A stretch of 64,000 bases of DNA from Ignavibacteria bacterium (GCA_016710985.1 JADJTX010000035.1:1-64000), one strand, 5' to 3'. Shown: positions 18,449 through 29,457, numbered from the stretch's first letter. Translations and numbers: made by a program. The notes: generated from the letters alone by a model not told the origin.

Positions 18449-19771
18449 TCAATATATAAAGTCCTTCAATTTCTCAATCCCCCCGTTTCTGAATTTCATG
18501 ACCGGCATCTGATGATTTGTCCTTCCTTTTATAGTGAAATTACAGTGAACCGCGGCGTAATTACTTACAGACTCAAGCGCTGAATTCAATAACTGTCTTG
18601 TATTATTTCCGGATGAAATTTTATCCAGTATTAATTTCATTGCATCATATCCGAAATAATAATTTCTGATCTCCGATTCATCCATATTTGCAAAATCATC
18701 CCTTGATTTATCTTTAATATAAAAATCAGCATCAAAATACAATTGATCAATATACATCTTATTTTCAATCAGTATAGCTTCATTGTTCCAGTCACTGGTT
18801 CCTAAAACGGGAAGTTTAATGTTGCTTGAAAAATACTGCGGTATGACTTTTGAAATTTCACCTGAATTGGAAATCGGGATGTATACGGCATCTGCATATC
18901 CTAATATGTATTGTTTTGCATTGTCAGTATATTTGATCTGAACCGGAGTCATTCCGATTGAATCAGTAACTCTGATCGCATCCTTACCGAATAATTTGTA
19001 AATGCTTACAACAAGCTTTTCCCTGTAAAGGGAGTCAGGATAGGAATACAGGAATTTTACTTTTTTTAATTTATCCATCTGGGACGTTGTAACTGTTCCG
19101 AAATCTATGAACCTGTCTTTCTCAAATATCTTATCTTTTAAATCTTCAAGTTCAGCAGTCAGATCAATGCTGTCTTTTGAGTAGTACTTCGTATAAATGA
19201 TTTCACCTCCGTTCTTGTTTACTTCATCCGTAAATGAATCGGCATAATTTTTTCCGTAGGTGTCTTCAGAAAATATTACAAAATTTTTCAGCTTAAGTTC
19301 ACCGGCAGCAAAATCAGCCATCAACCTTCCCCGGATGTCATAAGTAGGGTTTAACTGGAAAACAAATGGATTTTTTTCTGCAAGAAAATTTTCTGTTGCA
19401 GTCGGAGTAATTATCGGGATCTTATGAAAACTTGCTGCTCCTTCATTATTGATTAGTTCACTGCTGAAAACCGGACCAAGAATGGCTATCACATTACTGT
19501 CACTGCCGAATTTATTGAATATCTGTAATACTTCAGTCTGATCTTTTTTTGTGTCCTCTGCTGAAATGCTTATTTTATTTATTTGTCCGGCATTGTTATA
19601 CTCTTCCAATGCATCATTGATTCCCTTTAACATTTGCTCGCCTAATTTTTTCTCTTCTGTATTCTCAGAATTTTTCATCATCGGCAACGCTACCCCTATC
19701 TTTTTCTGTGAATAAACCTGAACTGTTAATAAAAAGAAAAATATAAAACTTATAAAAATTACTCTGATCAT
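18449..19771 (-). CDS. Periplasmic ligand-binding protein (branched-chain amino acid ABC-type / receptor ligand-binding fold)
   Basis: I chose the ATG at 19771 because MIRVIFISFIFFFLLTVQVYSQ is then a clean signal peptide; the frame opens 33 nt earlier. The mature part is a type I periplasmic-binding fold: KIGVALPMM, EQMLKGINDALEEYNNAG, AILGPVFSSELINN, IPIITPTATENF, NFVIFSEDTYGKNYADSF, and YFGYDAMKLILDKI near the end, the pattern of LivJ-like proteins. An unusual insertion of about 60 residues (SIDLTAELEDLKDKIFEK...) sits between the lobes. No permease or ATPase genes are adjacent, so it may be a sensor or orphan binding protein. 7-bp repeats separate it from guaA. Confidence 0.8.
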   Translation of the reverse strand: MIRVIFISFIFFFLLTVQVYSQKKIGVALPMMKNSENTEEKKLGEQMLKGINDALEEYNNAGQINKISISAEDTKKDQTEVLQIFNKFGSDSNVIAILGPVFSSELINNEGAASFHKIPIITPTATENFLAEKNPFVFQLNPTYDIRGRLMADFAAGELKLKNFVIFSEDTYGKNYADSFTDEVNKNGGEIIYTKYYSKDSIDLTAELEDLKDKIFEKDRFIDFGTVTTSQMDKLKKVKFLYSYPDSLYREKLVVSIYKLFGKDAIRVTDSIGMTPVQIKYTDNAKQYILGYADAVYIPISNSGEISKVIPQYFSSNIKLPVLGTSDWNNEAILIENKMYIDQLYFDADFYIKDKSRDDFANMDESEIRNYYFGYDAMKLILDKISSGNNTRQLLNSALESVSNYAAVHCNFTIKGRTNHQMPVMKFRNGGIEKLKDFIY

Positions 19772-19797
19772 TTGTTTGATTTTAGTTATGAATAGAA

Positions 19798-19884
19798 CTA
19801 TCAACTATCAACTATCAACTATCAACTATCAATTATCAATTATCAATTATCAATTATCAATTATCAATTATCAATTATCAATTA
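19798..19884 (-). repeat. 7-bp tandem repeat (TTGATAA/TTGATAG type) after guaA
   Basis: About twelve 7-bp units, TTGATAA near guaA and TTGATAG further on, in sense orientation, starting at the guaA stop codon (TGATAATTGATAA). The same unit follows the glycosyltransferase gene at 50678-50712. Confidence 0.9.
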
Positions 19885-21452
19885 TCACTCCCATTCTATC
19901 GTTGCCGGAGGTTTTGAACTGATATCATAAACGACTCTGTTCACGCCTTTTACAGAATTAATTATTTTGTTTGAAACACTTGAAAGAAAGCTTTTATCAA
20001 AATCAAAAAAATCCGCAGTCATTCCGTCAGATGACGTAACTGCCCGTAATGCCACTACATTCTCATAACTTCTTTCATCACCCATTACGCCAACTGTCTG
20101 AACCGGAAGTAAAACAGAAAATGCCTGCCATATTTTTTCATAAAGGAAATTTTTTTTCAGTTCACTGATGTAAATGTCATCTACTTCTCTCAGCAGATCC
20201 AGTTTCTCTTTCGTCACATCACTCAGGATCCTGATCGCTAATCCCGGTCCCGGGAACGGATGTCTGTAAATGAAATTTCTGGAAAGACCGAGCTTCTCAC
20301 CTATCTCTCTTACCTCGTCTTTAAACAATTCCCAGAACGGCTCTATCAGTTTTAGTTTCATCTTTTCAGGGAGTCCTCCGACATTGTGATGTGTCTTGAT
20401 CGTAGCTGAAGGACCGCCCTGAGATACTGATTCAATTACATCCGGATACAAAGTCCCCTGTACCAGAAATTTCACATTCTTTATTTTCTTCGCTTCTTTT
20501 TCCAGTACATCTATGAAAGTTTTTCTGATTATTTTTCTTTTCTTTTCCGGATCGAGAACTTTCTCAAGTCTCTTCAGAAAAAGTTCGGATGCGTTTACAA
20601 ACTTCAGATTTATTTTTAAATGCTTTCCGAATAGCTCTATGACTTTTCTGCTTTCATCCTTTCTCATTAATCCGTTATCTATATGTATGCATATCAGATT
20701 TTCTCCGATGGCTTTTTGAACAAGCACCGCTGCTACCGACGAATCCACTCCTCCGCTCAAGGCGCATATTACCGTTTGCTTTCCCGCCAGCTTTCTGATC
20801 TCTTCTGTCTTCGATTCAATGAATGATTCGGGCTCAAATAAATTTTTAACTTTGCAGATGCCGAATAAAAAATTATACAGTATGCTTCTTCCCGAATCCG
20901 TGTGATGAACTTCAGGATGAAACTGCAGTCCGTAAATTCCCGCCTTTTCATTCTCAAAACTGCAGATCACACCTCCAAGACTCTTGGAAGATGAATTGAA
21001 TTTTTCCGGCAGAGAATCAATCGAATCTCCGTGACTCATCCATACATTTAAATTGTTTCCGACACTTCTGAATAATTCCGAATCTTTAAAGATGTAAATT
21101 TTAGTATGTCCGTATTCCCTTTGCAATGAAGTATGCAGCTTTCCCTTATACAATTGACAAAGCAACTGCATTCCGTAACAAATGCCGAGAACGGCAATCT
21201 TATTCTTTACAATAAAATCCAGATCAGCTTTAGAGATCTTAGGTGAATCTTTTGAGAGCACGCTTGCAGGTCCGCCGAAAGTATAACACCTTTAACTGAG
21301 TAATTTTTATTCTTATCTGTGATATATTTCTTAATGTTAAGACTATATGGATGTATTTCAGAATAGACTTTGAGTTCGCGTGTCTTACGTGCGATAAGCT
21401 GAGTATATTGCGAGCCGAAATCGAGTATTAAAATCAGATCTGTTTTTTTCAA
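19885..21452 (-). CDS. guaA: GMP synthase (glutamine-hydrolysing), one frameshift
   Basis: About 522 residues. The N-terminal class I amidotransferase has DFGSQYTQLIA, GICYGMQLLCQ (nucleophile Cys) and GLQFHPEVHHT (His/Glu). The ATP pyrophosphatase domain has ALSGGVDSSVAA (P-loop). The dimerisation domain has RHPFPGPGLAIRI and ends SSKPPATIEWE, the normal GuaA C-terminus. One indel in a G/C run near 21265 breaks the ILSGGPASVLS stretch. It converts XMP to GMP with glutamine and ATP. An essential-type gene, so the break argues for sequencing error. Confidence 0.95.
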
Positions 21453-21517
21453 CTGTAAATTTTTAAATTAAACATATTATTTGATTCTGATAATTTTCGA
21501 GATTTTCCCGAATGGTG

Positions 21518-22449
21518 CTATAATTTTTTTAATATTTCTGAATTTTCAATTGCAAGCAATATTGCTCCGTATGCCGGTGAGTGCATCTTCTTCACAACTT
21601 CAGCAAACTTCAGCTTATCTATTTCTTTTATTAATTTATCTGAAAGTATGTTTGTATTCTCAATGATACTTCCAATGAAAGCTATTTTAATTTTCTTTTT
21701 TCTTCCTGATACTTTCTGAAAAATCTTTATATGCTCAGTTAAACCTTCGACCGCTTCATTAACAATCTGAATGCTCAGATTACATTTTTTTTCCGCTGAT
21801 TCAATAACTGCGGGAGCAATTTTCTGTATCTCGAAATTTTTATGAAAGATTTTTTCATTAACATTTTTTTTATCAATTCCGAATACTTTCAGTAGTTTTT
21901 TTGAAAGAAGACTTTTTTCTTTCGTTTCAGTATCATATTCTTTCATCACTAAGTTCAATGCCCTTCTGCCAATCCAGTAGCCGCTTCCCTCATCACCTAT
22001 TATTCTTCCCCATCCTCCTACTCTGATAAGTTTCCCGTTTGAATATCCGTAGAGAACTGAGCCTGTTCCGCTGATCAAAATTATTCCTTCTTCACCTTCG
22101 AATGCACCGTATAGCGCTGTCATGGCATCTGTTGTGATAAGAACTCTTTTAAAATCAAGTTTCTTCTGAAATGCTTTTTTAATTTAATCCTGTCTTTCTC
22201 TTCCCTTGCTCCTGCAATTCCAAATCCTATTGAAATGCAACTCTTCAGATTCAGCCCCGCTGAAGCTAAAGATTTTTTAATAAAGTCTGAAACTGTATTT
22301 ACATATGTAGTAACCCCTGCAACTGAATAGTGAACACCTTTAAAATATTTATTAAATAAAATTTTATTATTCAAATCCAGTATAAGAAGTTCACACTTCG
22401 TCCCGCCGGAATCAATACCGATGTAAAACCCGCCCGAAATATTTTTCAT
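21518..22449 (-). CDS. N-acetylglucosamine kinase-like (BadF/BadG/BcrA/BcrD ATPase family), one frameshift
   Basis: Joined near 22180 the product is about 310 residues. ASKHA motifs: GIDSGGTKCELLILD (phosphate 1), FGIAGAREE, DAMTALYGAF (phosphate 2 and sugar site), ILISGTGSVLYGY (adenosine), and GGWGRIIGDEGSGYWIGRRAL, the signature shared by GlcNAc kinases of the NagK type. C-terminal AFIGSIIENT and SPAYGAILLA complete the fold. Likely phosphorylates GlcNAc or a related amino sugar in wall recycling; the substrate is inferred from family only. 65 nt downstream lies guaA on the same strand. Confidence 0.8.
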
Positions 22450-22576
22450 TGATATTAAGTTATTAATAATAGGCTTAAATTGAAATTACAAATCATAAAT
22501 AAATTTTTATTTTTTTGAAATCCTATCTTCAAAAATATTTTAGTATATTACTGTCCAATTCAAAAAAATAAATCAA

Positions 22577-23269
22577 TTGAAAAAAGAAGTTCTTGATAAA
22601 GGGTTCATCGAAGTCATAGATAAGCTTGGCTCAGACCTTACTGTCGTAAATTCCGCCCGTGTTTCGTTCGGAAAACGTAAAGAGAAGTTTGATGAAAGTG
22701 ACCGGAAGCTTGTAAAGTTCCTGGCAAAAAACAAACACTGGTCCCCCTTCAGGCACATGATGGTTCAGTTTCATATCAAAGCTCCGGAGTTTGTAATGAG
22801 ACAATGGTATAAACATGTTGTAGGAATTGAGACATCATCTTCCTCTTCAGCAAAGGATCATGCCTGGAATGAGATCAGCGGAAGATATGTACCTGTGAGT
22901 GATTTTTATGTGCCGTTAAACTGGCGAAGACAGTCTGAAGATAACAAACAGGCATCCGAAGGGAGCATAGATGATCAGGAATCCGGCAATGAAATTTTCA
23001 GAACTGCAATGGAGCAGATTTTAAATTCTTATCAGAAACTTCTTGATATTGGTGTTGCAAAAGAGCAGGCAAGGATCCTGCTTCCTTTAAATCAATATAC
23101 CGAAGTTTACTGGACTGCTTCATTTCAGGCTATAATGAATTTTATAGATTTACGTGATGAGTCTACAGCGCAGTGGGAAATACAGCAATATGCAAGAGCT
23201 CTGAAAGAACTTATGTTTGACATCTATCCTGAAACTACAAAGATCTGGTTCGATGTAAACAGCGGCTGA
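22577..23269 (+). CDS. thyX: Flavin-dependent thymidylate synthase (ThyX), long-motif variant
   Basis: 230 residues, starting with TTG (no in-frame ATG nearby upstream). Conserved parts: NSARVSFGK, HWSPFRHMMVQFHIKAP, FVMRQWYKHVVG, DHAWNEISGRYV, AKEQARILLPLNQYTEVYWT and LRDESTAQWEIQQYA. ThyX makes dTMP from dUMP with FAD, NADPH and methylene-THF. The usual RHRxxSxxExSxR signature is replaced by KHVVG plus a longer, serine-rich loop before NEISGRY, as in one ThyX subgroup. No thyA is seen in the window. It runs divergently from the kinase gene, with 127 nt between them for promoters. Confidence 0.93.
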   Translation: MKKEVLDKGFIEVIDKLGSDLTVVNSARVSFGKRKEKFDESDRKLVKFLAKNKHWSPFRHMMVQFHIKAPEFVMRQWYKHVVGIETSSSSSAKDHAWNEISGRYVPVSDFYVPLNWRRQSEDNKQASEGSIDDQESGNEIFRTAMEQILNSYQKLLDIGVAKEQARILLPLNQYTEVYWTASFQAIMNFIDLRDESTAQWEIQQYARALKELMFDIYPETTKIWFDVNSG

Positions 23270-23313
23270 TAATGAGTTGAGATTTAGATATTTTTTTGAT
23301 TTTACTTTATGTA

Positions 23314-24213
23314 TCAATTCCCTGTAAAGATACTTTTCAAAACCTGTCCTGCAATGTTGGGATTTTCCTTAAAACGCCTGATCGAATACTCATACCACCT
23401 TTGTCCGAATGGCACATAGATCCTCATCCGGTGACCTTTTGCGACTGCATCTTCCCGTAATTTTTCCTGAACTCCCAGGAGCATTTGAAATTCATATTCA
23501 TCCTTGCTAAGCTTCATTTCCTTCACAATCTTCACAGATTCCTTTAATAAGTATTCATCATGAGTTGCAATACCAACATACGATTTTTTTTCGAGTGCAA
23601 GCCTGAGTATTTTTAAAAAATTCTGTCTGATTTCATCTCCGTTTTTAAAAGCAACTTCCTCACGCTCAACATAAATACCTTTACAAATTCTGAAATTAGC
23701 TCCAATTTCAGTCAGTCTTAAAATATCTTTTTCGCTTCTCCTTAAATAAGCCTGAATAACGATCCCTACATTATCAAATTTTTTCCTGGATTCTTCAAAA
23801 ATTTTTATGGTTAAATCAGTAACTGTAGAATCCTCCATGTCAATTCTTACAAATCTGTTTACATTTTTTGCTTTATTAAGAATTTCAGATACAAGACTCA
23901 GACAGAAATCATAATCAATCTGAAGCCCCAGCATAGTGAGTTTTATGGAAAGATTACAATCAAGATTGTTTTTGTGAATGGCTTCTAATACAGCAATGTT
24001 TTCATCTTTAGATTTGACAGCTTCATCTTTATCAGAAATGGATTCTCCGAGTACATCCATAGTAGCCATAAGCTTTTTGTCATTTAGGTTTTTGACTGTG
24101 CTTACTGCATCAGACAACTTGTCGCCCGCAATGTATTTATTAGCAAATATTTTTACAACTCCCTTTGGCAATACCTGAATAGTAGGAACTAAGACTTTAT
24201 TTATTATATTCAT
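23314..24213 (-). CDS. Proline dehydrogenase
   Basis: 299 residues, intact, the size of mono-functional bacterial PRODH. TIM-barrel blocks: LSIKLTMLGLQID, RFVRIDMEDSTVTD, VGIVIQAYLRRSEKD, FRICKGIYVERE, YVGIATHDEYLL, EFQMLLGVQ and RMRIYVPFGQRWYEYSIRR, the last containing the proline-binding YxxRR. It oxidises proline to pyrroline-5-carboxylate using FAD. The partner P5C dehydrogenase is not next to it. Confidence 0.93.
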   Translation of the reverse strand: MNIINKVLVPTIQVLPKGVVKIFANKYIAGDKLSDAVSTVKNLNDKKLMATMDVLGESISDKDEAVKSKDENIAVLEAIHKNNLDCNLSIKLTMLGLQIDYDFCLSLVSEILNKAKNVNRFVRIDMEDSTVTDLTIKIFEESRKKFDNVGIVIQAYLRRSEKDILRLTEIGANFRICKGIYVEREEVAFKNGDEIRQNFLKILRLALEKKSYVGIATHDEYLLKESVKIVKEMKLSKDEYEFQMLLGVQEKLREDAVAKGHRMRIYVPFGQRWYEYSIRRFKENPNIAGQVLKSIFTGN

Positions 24214-24258
24214 ATATGTTCATGGTTTTTATAATATTACAATTAGTAATTTAAGAAT

Positions 24259-24645
24259 TTATAAATCCTCAATATTCTTTCTTCCGGCAAATCCATCTTT
24301 TATTCTGTGCCAATAATCAATGTTTTCTTCTCCCAACAAATAGCAAAGATAAACTTCTTCTCCGTTATTCCTGATATGAGGAAAATCTATTAGACCATTA
24401 TCTATTCCTTTTATTATTATTCCCTTTTCGGATATTTGATGAATTAGTTTAATTAATTCTTCAAGATCTTCCGGAAATTTGCCTGTTCCGTTCGGACCTA
24501 TTCCGCCAAAATACTGATGTTGATAAATATCATACCCTCTTTCATCAAGTTTGTTTTTAAGCCGGATTATATCTGATAAAAAAATTTTAATTTGAGGTAG
24601 AAGATTTTTTGCTTCCGAAAGTGAGAAATGCTTTTGATGAAACAT
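24259..24645 (-). CDS. DUF2203 family protein
   Basis: 128 residues. FSLSEAKNLLPQIK at the start, a helical middle, and the C-terminal VYLCYLLGEENIDYWHRIKDGFAGR, with LGE..I.YWH...GF.GR being the DUF2203 signature. Function unknown; small, soluble, cytosolic. It lies 45 nt upstream of proline dehydrogenase on the same strand. Confidence 0.85.
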   Translation of the reverse strand: MFHQKHFSLSEAKNLLPQIKIFLSDIIRLKNKLDERGYDIYQHQYFGGIGPNGTGKFPEDLEELIKLIHQISEKGIIIKGIDNGLIDFPHIRNNGEEVYLCYLLGEENIDYWHRIKDGFAGRKNIEDL

Positions 24646-24978
24646 CAGGCTTATTGAATTTATAATAAAATAATAAATTTTTTTATTTTATAATATTCCA
24701 TTAAGAATAACAAAAGCATCCCTGAATTTCCGGAATGCTTTAGTTATCGAGAGGAGATTTTAAAAGTCTGCTTTTTAAATTAGAAATTCTAAATTATTTG
24801 TGTCAATTACGGTATCGGCAAATGTTTGCTAATATAAATATTTTTATAGCATTTCTTAAATTTTATTACTAAGTTGTATGTGTTTTAAAACATCCTTGAA
24901 TCCCCTCCTTTCCCTGAGAGGGGATGTGACAAGAAAGACCCAACCCTCATTAAATCTGACTTGTTTCCAAGGACGTTA
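24646..24978. other. Intergenic stretch with two small hairpins
   Basis: About 330 nt without a gene. One hairpin at 24713-24741 (AAAGCAT with its complement around a CC/GG extension) could end the T9SS-cargo transcript on the minus strand. A second at 24900-24925 (8-bp stem ATCCCCTC) lies in GC-richer sequence unlike the surroundings. No coding signal. Confidence 0.45.
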
Positions 24979-25685
24979 TTATTTTAGCAAAATCATTTTT
25001 CTGTTCTCAGTAAAATTACCCGCATTCAAACTGTAAATATATATTCCGCTTGGTAAATCACCGGCGTTAAACTCTACTTCATTGATTCCCTGATTAAGAT
25101 GTCTGTTGTCAACTAAAGTAGCAACATCAGCTCCGTTCATGCTGTAAATCTTTAAAGTAACTTCAGAAGTTTCAGGCAATTCAAATCTGATTAAAGTTGA
25201 CGGATTAAACGGATTAGGAAAATTCTGATTTAATGTAACATTATTTTTTCTTCTAAATTTAAATTTCCCTGGGATTTATTGCTTATCAACTTTTCAACTT
25301 TTATAATAATCTCATTTTCACCGGATCTGTTTTTTAAAGCTAAGTCATAATCTATTACTTTCTTTTCAAATGGATTCTGAATGTTATCAATTTCATTCGG
25401 ATATGCCATAATTTTTATTCCGTTAGCAGTTAAAGGCGGTACTGAAATTTTAAATTCTCCATTTGGATTAATTGTAGTTTTTTCAATTACTACTTCAGTT
25501 TTGCTTAATTCGGAATACATAAAAACTTTGATATTACCTTCACTCACTGGGGTTAAATTATCAGAGTACAAGACTTTTCCGTAAATGTATTTATCAGTTG
25601 CTGTTGCTTCATTCTGTTGACTTAACAACAAACCGCTTACAATTAAAAGCAGCAGAATCAGATATTTCTTACTAGTGTTTTTCAT
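24979..25685 (-). CDS. Secreted protein with type IX secretion C-terminal sorting domain, one frameshift
   Basis: About 235 residues once the A-run near 25236 is bridged. Signal peptide (YLILLLLIVSGLLLSQ), then a carboxypeptidase-regulatory-like beta domain (YIYGKVLYSDNLTPVSEG... PNGEFKISVPPL), the linker NVTLNQNFPNPFNPST, and the sorting domain (VTLKIYSMNGADVATLV, LPSGIYIYSLNAG, ENRKMILLK). The last part is the Por-secretion tail (TIGR04183 type), which sends proteins across the outer membrane through T9SS. A strong GGAGGAG ribosome site precedes the ATG. Probably a small surface or exported protein. Confidence 0.88.
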
Positions 25686-25724
25686 TTTTTTTCTCCTCCA
25701 GATAAAAAATGTTTAATTTATAAA

Positions 25725-26636
25725 TTAAGAATTAATATAATTTAATTTAGGGCTTATCTTTTTTGATAATGCTTTTGGGCTCTTGGTTTCTGACAATTTC
25801 ATTTCACCTATTGTAATTGAATTACTCCAGTAAAAATCAAAAAGATCTATCATTCTGTTTGCATAAGCTTCATTATTAATTATAATGTCTGCATTATTGT
25901 GTCTCGGAACATTTTTATCCTGAATGTTTGTAAAAACAATTTTTCTGTCAAATATAGTCATATTGGGTAATTCGGATTTTGAAATTCTCACCTGTTCACC
26001 GGATTTTTCAAACCTGCTGCAAATTCTCAGCAGATCGTCAAGAGTTGCATTTTGTCTTGTTTCATCCTTTATAATCTTAAAATTCAGACTGGCTTCGTAA
26101 ATTGATTTTATTACTCCGCCTCTTTTGAAAAATTCTTTGGCTCTCAGATCAAGTTCTTCTGAAACATATCCTTCAAGCCTTATCATGAATAAAATTTCTT
26201 CCTTTGCATTATTAAATAGCTCTATGAATTTTGCCTGTCTGTGTTTGTTGTACCCTCTTATTAATTCAATGTTAACATTGTTTACACTATCTGCAACTTC
26301 TGATTTATGTAATAATTCAAATTCTTTAAAAGTTGCTTTTAAGTTTTCAATTTTTATCTGATTGTTCTGACTGATCTCCTTAGCTATCTTATCACCAATC
26401 ACACGTGGATCTATCATTTCATATTTCAATATTGTATTGGTCTCAATCTCATTGCAAAATCCCCGAGCAGTAAATGATTTTAATATTTCGTAAACCGCTG
26501 TTCTCCTAATATTTGCTTTATCTGCTATTTCCGAAGCACTTAAGTCCGCTCCTTTTAAAAGTACCAGAAATATCTTCGATTCGTATTCTTTAAATCCAAT
26601 TTCCTGTAACCTGTATATTAAATCTTTAGATTGCAA
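25725..26636 (-). CDS. TrmB-family transcriptional regulator
   Basis: 303 residues from a TTG start. Residues 1-75 form a TrmB-type winged helix (DLIYRLQEIGFKEYESKIFLVLLKG, LSASEIADKANIRRTAVYEILKSF). A coiled linker follows, then a phospholipase D-like ligand domain (NAKEEILFMIRLEG ... ADIIINNEAYANRMIDLFDFYW). TrmB-like regulators bind sugars or other small molecules. The start codon lies inside one of two CAATATTGCA sites, suggesting autoregulation. The T9SS cargo gene is 39 nt downstream on the same strand and could be a co-transcribed target. Confidence 0.82.
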   Translation of the reverse strand: MQSKDLIYRLQEIGFKEYESKIFLVLLKGADLSASEIADKANIRRTAVYEILKSFTARGFCNEIETNTILKYEMIDPRVIGDKIAKEISQNNQIKIENLKATFKEFELLHKSEVADSVNNVNIELIRGYNKHRQAKFIELFNNAKEEILFMIRLEGYVSEELDLRAKEFFKRGGVIKSIYEASLNFKIIKDETRQNATLDDLLRICSRFEKSGEQVRISKSELPNMTIFDRKIVFTNIQDKNVPRHNNADIIINNEAYANRMIDLFDFYWSNSITIGEMKLSETKSPKALSKKISPKLNYINS

Positions 26637-26676
26637 TATTGTTGTCTTTTAAAGTTAATGCAATATTGCAATAAAT
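26631..26676. promoter_or_regulatory. Probable operator: paired AATATTGCA palindromes at the TrmB-like gene start
   Basis: 26657-26672 carries AATGCAATATTGCAAT, whose 12-bp core TGCAATATTGCA is a perfect palindrome. 26630-26641 carries ATTGCAATATTG, a second, less complete copy 28 nt away that contains the start codon. Centre spacing is close to three helical turns. The placement around the start of a winged-helix regulator gene suggests an autoregulatory binding site. Confidence 0.6.
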
Positions 26677-26786
26677 AATATTTTATGTCAATAGATTTTT
26701 TATGACCTTAAATAATTTTTTTTGTAACTGACTCACATATATTTGACACTTAAAAAAAATCCTGTGACAAAATTTTGAATGAGTTA

Positions 26787-29372
26787 TTACTTAACTACAA
26801 TGTTCACCATTTTATTTTTTACCGTAATTATTTTTACTATTTGTTTTCCCAGTATGAATTTCTTAACATTTTCATTATACAATGCTTCATCTTCTAAGGT
26901 GTGTTCATCACTGTCAAATTTAAATTCCTTTTTTGCTCTCATCTTTCCGTTCACCTGAAAAATAACTGTTACATTCTCTTCCTTTATATATTCTTCATCA
27001 TACTGAGGCCATGGAACGAACGCGATTGTGTCTGTATTTCCCAATCTTTCCCATAACTCTTCAGCTATATGAGGAGCAAACGGTGATAATAACAATATTA
27101 AATTTTCAACTGAGACCTTACTGATTTTTTCAAACTTGTATAATTCATTTACGTAAATCATCATATAAGAAATTGCAGTGTTAAATTTTAAATCCAATTC
27201 ATCTATGTCTTCTGTAACTTCCTTAATTGTTTTATGCATCAGCTTTTTCAATCTGTCATCCGGAGCTTCATCGGTAATGTTTTCCTTTATTTTACCGGTA
27301 TTCTCATCTACAATCAATCTCCATACTCTGTTTAAAAATCTGTTTAGTCCCTCAATTCCCTTAGTGCTCCAGGGTTTAGTTGCTTCAAGAGGACCCATAA
27401 ACATCTCGAATAATCTCATTGAATCAGCTCCGTAATCCCTGATCACATCATCCGGATTAATTACATTACCTCTGGACTTACTCATCTTTACTCCATCCTC
27501 ACCTAATATCATACCCTGATTAAATAATTTTCCGAATGGTTCCTTGTATGAAACATATCCAAGGTCATATAATATTTTATACCAAAATCTCGCATATATC
27601 AAATGTAATACCGTATGCTCTGCTCCTCCAATATAAAGATCAATCGGCATCCAGAATTTTTCTTTTTCCCTATCACAAAACGTGTCTTCATTATTCGGAT
27701 CAAGATACCTTAAGTAATACCAGCAGGAACCCGCCCATTGCGGCATTGTATTTGTTTCGCGTTTAGCTTTTCTGCCGGTTTGTTTGTCAACAGTGTTCAC
27801 CCAAAAATCTATTGTTGCCAATGGAGATTCTCCTGTCCCGCTTAACTTGTAAGATTCTACTTCAGGTAATTTTAACGGTAATTCACTTTCATCCAAAGCT
27901 TTGAATGTTCCGTCTTCAAAATGCAGAATTGGAAACGGCTCACCCCAGAATCTCTGTCTGGAAAATAGCCAGTCCCTTAATTTATAACTAACTGTCTTTT
28001 TACCGATGCCTTTTTCCTCTACCATTTCGATAATTTTTTTTATTGCAGCTTCTGAATTCAAACCATCCAAGAAATCCGAGTTTATAGAAAATCCAAATCC
28101 CGTATAACATCGTTCACCATTTTTTATACTTTCAGCAAACTTATTTAACTCATCGCCTTTATAATTTTGAGGAACAACTACCGGTAAAATCTCCAGATTA
28201 TATTTTCTTGCAAATTCATTATCCCTTTCATCATGCCCGGGAACCCCCATAATTGCCCCCGTTCCATAATTTGCTAATACATAATCAGCTATTAATATTG
28301 GTACTTCCCTTCCATTAAAAGGGTTTAAAGCAAACGCTCCGGTAAATTCACCTGTTTTGTTTTTTGACAGTTCCGTTCTTTCCATATCTGATTTCTTTTC
28401 TGCCTTCTCAAGATATGATTTTATGCTGTCATGTTTTTCATCGGTTGTTATTTCTTTAACAAGAGGATGCTCCGGCGCTAGTATTATATATGTTGCACCA
28501 AAAATTGTATCCGGTCTTGTCGTAAAAACTTCAATGTCTTGCTCTACATTCAGCTTTGAACTTATTGTTTTAAATTTTATTGAAGCTCCTTCACTTCTGC
28601 CAATCCAGTTTCTCTGAAGTTCTTTTATGTTGTTAGGCCAGTTCAATTCATCAAGATCTTTCAGTAACCTGTCTGCATACTTTGTTATTCTTAAATTCCA
28701 TTGCTTCATATTTTTTCTTATAACAGTAAATCCTTTCTCTATTTGTTCAGGCACTTCTTCATTTGACAAAACTGTACCCAGCTCAGGACACCAGTTTACA
28801 GGCACTTCCGCCAGATAGGCAAGTCTTTTGGAATTTATGAAATCAAATTTTTCTCTTTCGGTCAATCCTTCCGGAATTTTAAGATCAGAGACAGGTTTCG
28901 CTTTGTTTTCATTATCATCATAATAAGAATTGAATATCTTCAGAAAAAGCCACTGAGTCCATTTAAAATACTTTTCCTCTGATGTATTTATTTCCCTTTC
29001 CCAATCATAGGAAAAACCAAATGCCTTTAACTGCTTCTTGAATTTTCCAACACATTCTGCCGTTCTGATCTTCGGATGAATTCCGTTTTCAGCGCATACT
29101 GCTCAGTCGATAATCCGAAAGCGTCCCATCCCATCGGGTGCATTATATTAAATCCTTTCATTCTTTTAAAACGTGCTATGATGTCCGTAGCAGTATATCC
29201 CTCTGGATGACCGGCGTGTAAACCATCGCCGCTTGGATACGGAAACATATCAAGCACATAATATTTTTTTTTGGTATGGTCAAGCTCAATTATTTCAGGC
29301 GTCCTGAAAGTCCTGTTTTCTTCCCAGTATTTTTGCCATTTCTTTCTATTTCTGTAAAGTTGTATTTCAAAT
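26787..29372 (-). CDS. leuS: Leucyl-tRNA synthetase, two frameshifts
   Basis: About 861 residues. The start is best placed at the TTG at 29372 (KYNFTEIER...KWQKYWEENRTF); a missing A near 29343 and an indel near 29075 break the frame. Class I motifs: GLHAGHPEGYT (HIGH equivalent) and DGVKMSKSRGN (KMSKS). The CP1 editing domain is present (TTRPDTIFGATYI, GTGAIMGVPGHDERD), as are the C-terminal anticodon-binding region and the tRNA-contact tail (VNGKMRAKKEF). Single-copy essential gene; the breaks are surely sequence errors. Confidence 0.95.
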
Positions 29373-29457
29373 TTTTGTATTTTAATTTTTTAAATAAATC
29401 GATCTTACGATCCGGGATTTTTAATTCCGGATTTCCGCTTTAAATTTTTGCTGATTA

